Assembly: GCA_020466095.1 (NCBI GenBank)
Contig: CM035808.1
Span: 69,325,957 to 69,389,956, forward strand
Length of the DNA stretch: 64,000 nucleotides
From: Chlorops oryzae
Lineage: Eukaryota > Arthropoda > Insecta > Diptera > Chloropidae
Reading direction: 5' to 3'
Below, in pieces: positions 62,361 to 64,000 of the stretch. Each line of letters begins with the position of its first letter. The first letter of the stretch is position 1. The translations under genes were made by a program, and so were the position numbers. The notes beneath the pieces are model-generated. The model ran no database searches, had not been told where the DNA came from, and was given only the letters and a program-made list of their open reading frames with translations.

Positions 62361-62937
62361 AGATCATGTATTAAAATACAGTATGCTGATGTCAAGAGCA
62401 CCAGTCTTAATACGCTCATTTTGATGAGATGTATCAATGACGAATAGTGGATGGTTCGTAAAGCTATCGCGCTTTAAAAATGGTTGTGGATCATTCATGC
62501 AGTAGCTTTGCTGAAATTTTGTATACATGTCATATAGGAAAGCAAAACAATCGCGAGACAAAACCTAAATTAAAATCATCGTTGAGATATGTTAGTCAGA
62601 GTTAAGTTGCACTTTAAGATCAGTCAAATTGCAACCAACGAATTTGTCATCTTTTTCAAAAGCAACAAAAATAAAGGGACGGCGCGCAATTTGTGTTCCT
62701 ACTTTTATGTTGCAAGTATGATTTTGACTTTGTAGCAGCTCTGGTTAAAGTTCTGATTCCCATGTTTGAAATGTTATGGGCAAAGGTGTGTTATCTTTGA
62801 TGCTGGTATAGATTTTAAGTTTTGCTTCATCGGATAACTGAATCTGTGGTACTTTCTATGCCACACTTAACAGTTTAAGATTGATTGACTGAGTTTTTTT
62901 AGTCGCATCCGTAGTATAGAAGGTCTTTTTATCCGAT
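62361..62937 (-). pseudogene. Polinton/Maverick major capsid protein remnant
   Basis: Reading the minus strand in one frame from 62,937: VPQIQLSDEAKLKIYTSIKD, PLPITFQTWESEL, KVGTQIARRPFIFVAFEKDD, CNLTDLKVQLNSD, CFAFLYDMYTKFQQSY and HPLFVIDTSHQNERIKTGAL. This series (W-x-V-P-x-x-x-P-S-D-E..., I-x-F-x-x-W-E, T-Q-L-E-x-P-R-x, C-x-L-T-x-V-x-L-x-L-N-S, L-Y-D-M-Y, V-I-D-x-S-x-Q-x-E) is the C-terminal half of the double-jelly-roll capsid protein of insect Polintons. Four in-frame stops; the N-terminal half is cut off at 62,938 by the segmental duplication. Confidence 0.75.
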
Positions 62938-64000
62938 CTGGCTCGAAGACGGATCAAGGAGCTGGATTGGGAATTTTCGGTCTTAAGCCAAGAAGAAATA
63001 TTTGCAAGCATGGGCCAAGAGACCTCGGTGTTTCAGGCAGAAGCACATGCACTAGAACTCCGTCTTAGGGAATATTGTAGCGTGAGCAGACGAACGCACA
63101 AACACTTCATATCGCGCACAAGCGAGCACGCAACAAAAGTTATAAAAATTAGCGATAAGCACTTTGCTGACGGCCCAATATTTTCAAGTTCAAGGGCATA
63201 CAAGCATTCATCGACTCTTGGTCGAATGATTACATAAACATTGCTTTCGACCGCTTATCCGATCACTGCGCGTGGTAAACAATTGATCCACGTTTAAGCT
63301 TCGGTTGTTTGGACAAATGCGTTATTGCCGAATTGGCAAGAATGCTACTGCATACGTTTGGTTGATAAGCATTGCGTAGCTCAGCCGTGCTTATGCTTGT
63401 GTTGTTTAATTTGAGACGCTGTTGCTATGCTTTCCCCGATTTCCGAATTTTAGCTGATATCGATTTTGTTTGTTTTAATTGAAATTGCAAATGTTATCAA
63501 TATTGTAAGTTAGCTGTGTAAGCAATTTGTAAGTATAAAAGTAAGAAATATTCAATAAAGAAATCAATCTGATTCTAACACTCAAATCCATGCCACGAAC
63601 TCATTTGGACTACATGGCGATCCTTGCCAGTCTAAAGAGTGAAACCTCTGGAATTTGAGGAAAAAAAAGTGTGTTAAATAGTTCAAAGTTTTAATAAAGG
63701 ACATATAAATGCCTTTAATAATCTCGATATTACTTTCGAGAATATCCTTGACGCCAATTATCAAGGATAAGAAAAACCTTAAAGAGGCTCTGCAAGCTGA
63801 CGTAACAGCAGGTCCTCGCCCAATTTCAATTCGGGAATACCAAGCCCGGCAACTGGCAACTATCAGCAAAGCACACCGTGCAAAGAAGCATGAGGAGCGA
63901 CTAACCACAATTCCAGCAGTTAAAACACCTAAACGAAGAGGAGGAGAGAAAAACAGGCTTCGACGGCTAAGAGCGCAACTAATACGCCAAGCAGAATCCA
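62938..64000 (+). repeat. Segmental duplication of 49,518-50,580 (LOA RNase H / mdg1-like 5' end), runs off the window
   Basis: From TGGCTCGAAGACGG onward it matches 49,518 onward at a constant offset of 13,420 bp. It carries 138 bp of the LOA LINE, the same LINE/LTR joint, the LTR (63,076-63,614), primer site and the start of the basic pre-gag frame (63,709 onward, incomplete at the window edge). One difference seen: TGCCGAATTGG here, TGCCTAATTGG at 49.9 kb. Confidence 0.95.

Noticed and set aside
63076..63614. Independent solo LTR
   Set aside because: It is followed by the primer site and pre-gag frame and shares the LINE joint, so it is the 5' LTR within a segmental duplicate.

Overview
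This window is eukaryotic, almost certainly dipteran and probably from a drosophilid. It is a repeat graveyard of the kind found in pericentromeric or other heterochromatin. I recognise no host single-copy gene. Evidence for the organism is the mix of mobile DNA: a Ulysses/Osvaldo-type element with 2.6-kb LTRs and a tRNA-Lys primer site, a 412/mdg1-type element with an RGG-rich Gag, gypsy-type env fragments, BEL/Pao elements, Jockey- and LOA-type LINEs, mariners, a DINE-1-like repeat with a central minisatellite, and Polinton capsid remnants. Species is not assigned.

Layout. 1-6.5 kb: DINE-1-like repeat, three tandem-repeat blocks, a broken Ulp1/C48-like protease gene (minus strand) and a decayed gypsy-type env (minus strand). 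6.5-8.3 kb: second DINE-like copy, gag fragment and an LTR-like repeat. 8.4-25.3 kb: a Russian-doll nest. A Jockey-superfamily LINE is split by a piggyBac-type MITE and by a palindromic CACTA-ended element. That element holds a second env fragment joined to a mariner fragment, and the env fragment is itself split by an 11.2-kb Ulysses-like retrotransposon (minus strand) with intact gag and pol and an extra open frame inside each LTR. 25.1-35.8 kb: a 5.4-kb tandem duplication of LINE tail, LTR-like repeat, decayed env and the 5' part of a BEL element. 35.8-37.1 kb: remaining BEL pol and its 3' LTR. 38.7-44.1 kb: a decayed Jockey-type LINE. 44.2-44.6 kb: BEL/Pao integrase tail. 44.6-58.5 kb: a LOA-type LINE split by a mariner (47.0-48.3 kb) and by a 412/mdg1-like element (49.7-57.7 kb), which in turn carries a palindromic hAT MITE. 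58.5-62.9 kb: a second hAT MITE between fragments that include a Polinton major-capsid remnant. 62.9-64 kb: a segmental duplication of the LOA/mdg1 junction.

Target-site duplications can be read directly for six insertions (CATT, ATAT, two 8-bp hAT sites, TTA, TTAA) plus TA for the mariner, so the order of events can be deduced. The Ulysses-like and mdg1-like elements are the youngest (near-identical LTRs); the LINEs, envs and Polinton pieces are the oldest. The best candidates for new biology are the LTR-encoded frame of the Ulysses-like element with its U_UUA_AAC frameshift site, the paired pre-gag frames of the mdg1-like element, and the C48-like protease remnant.
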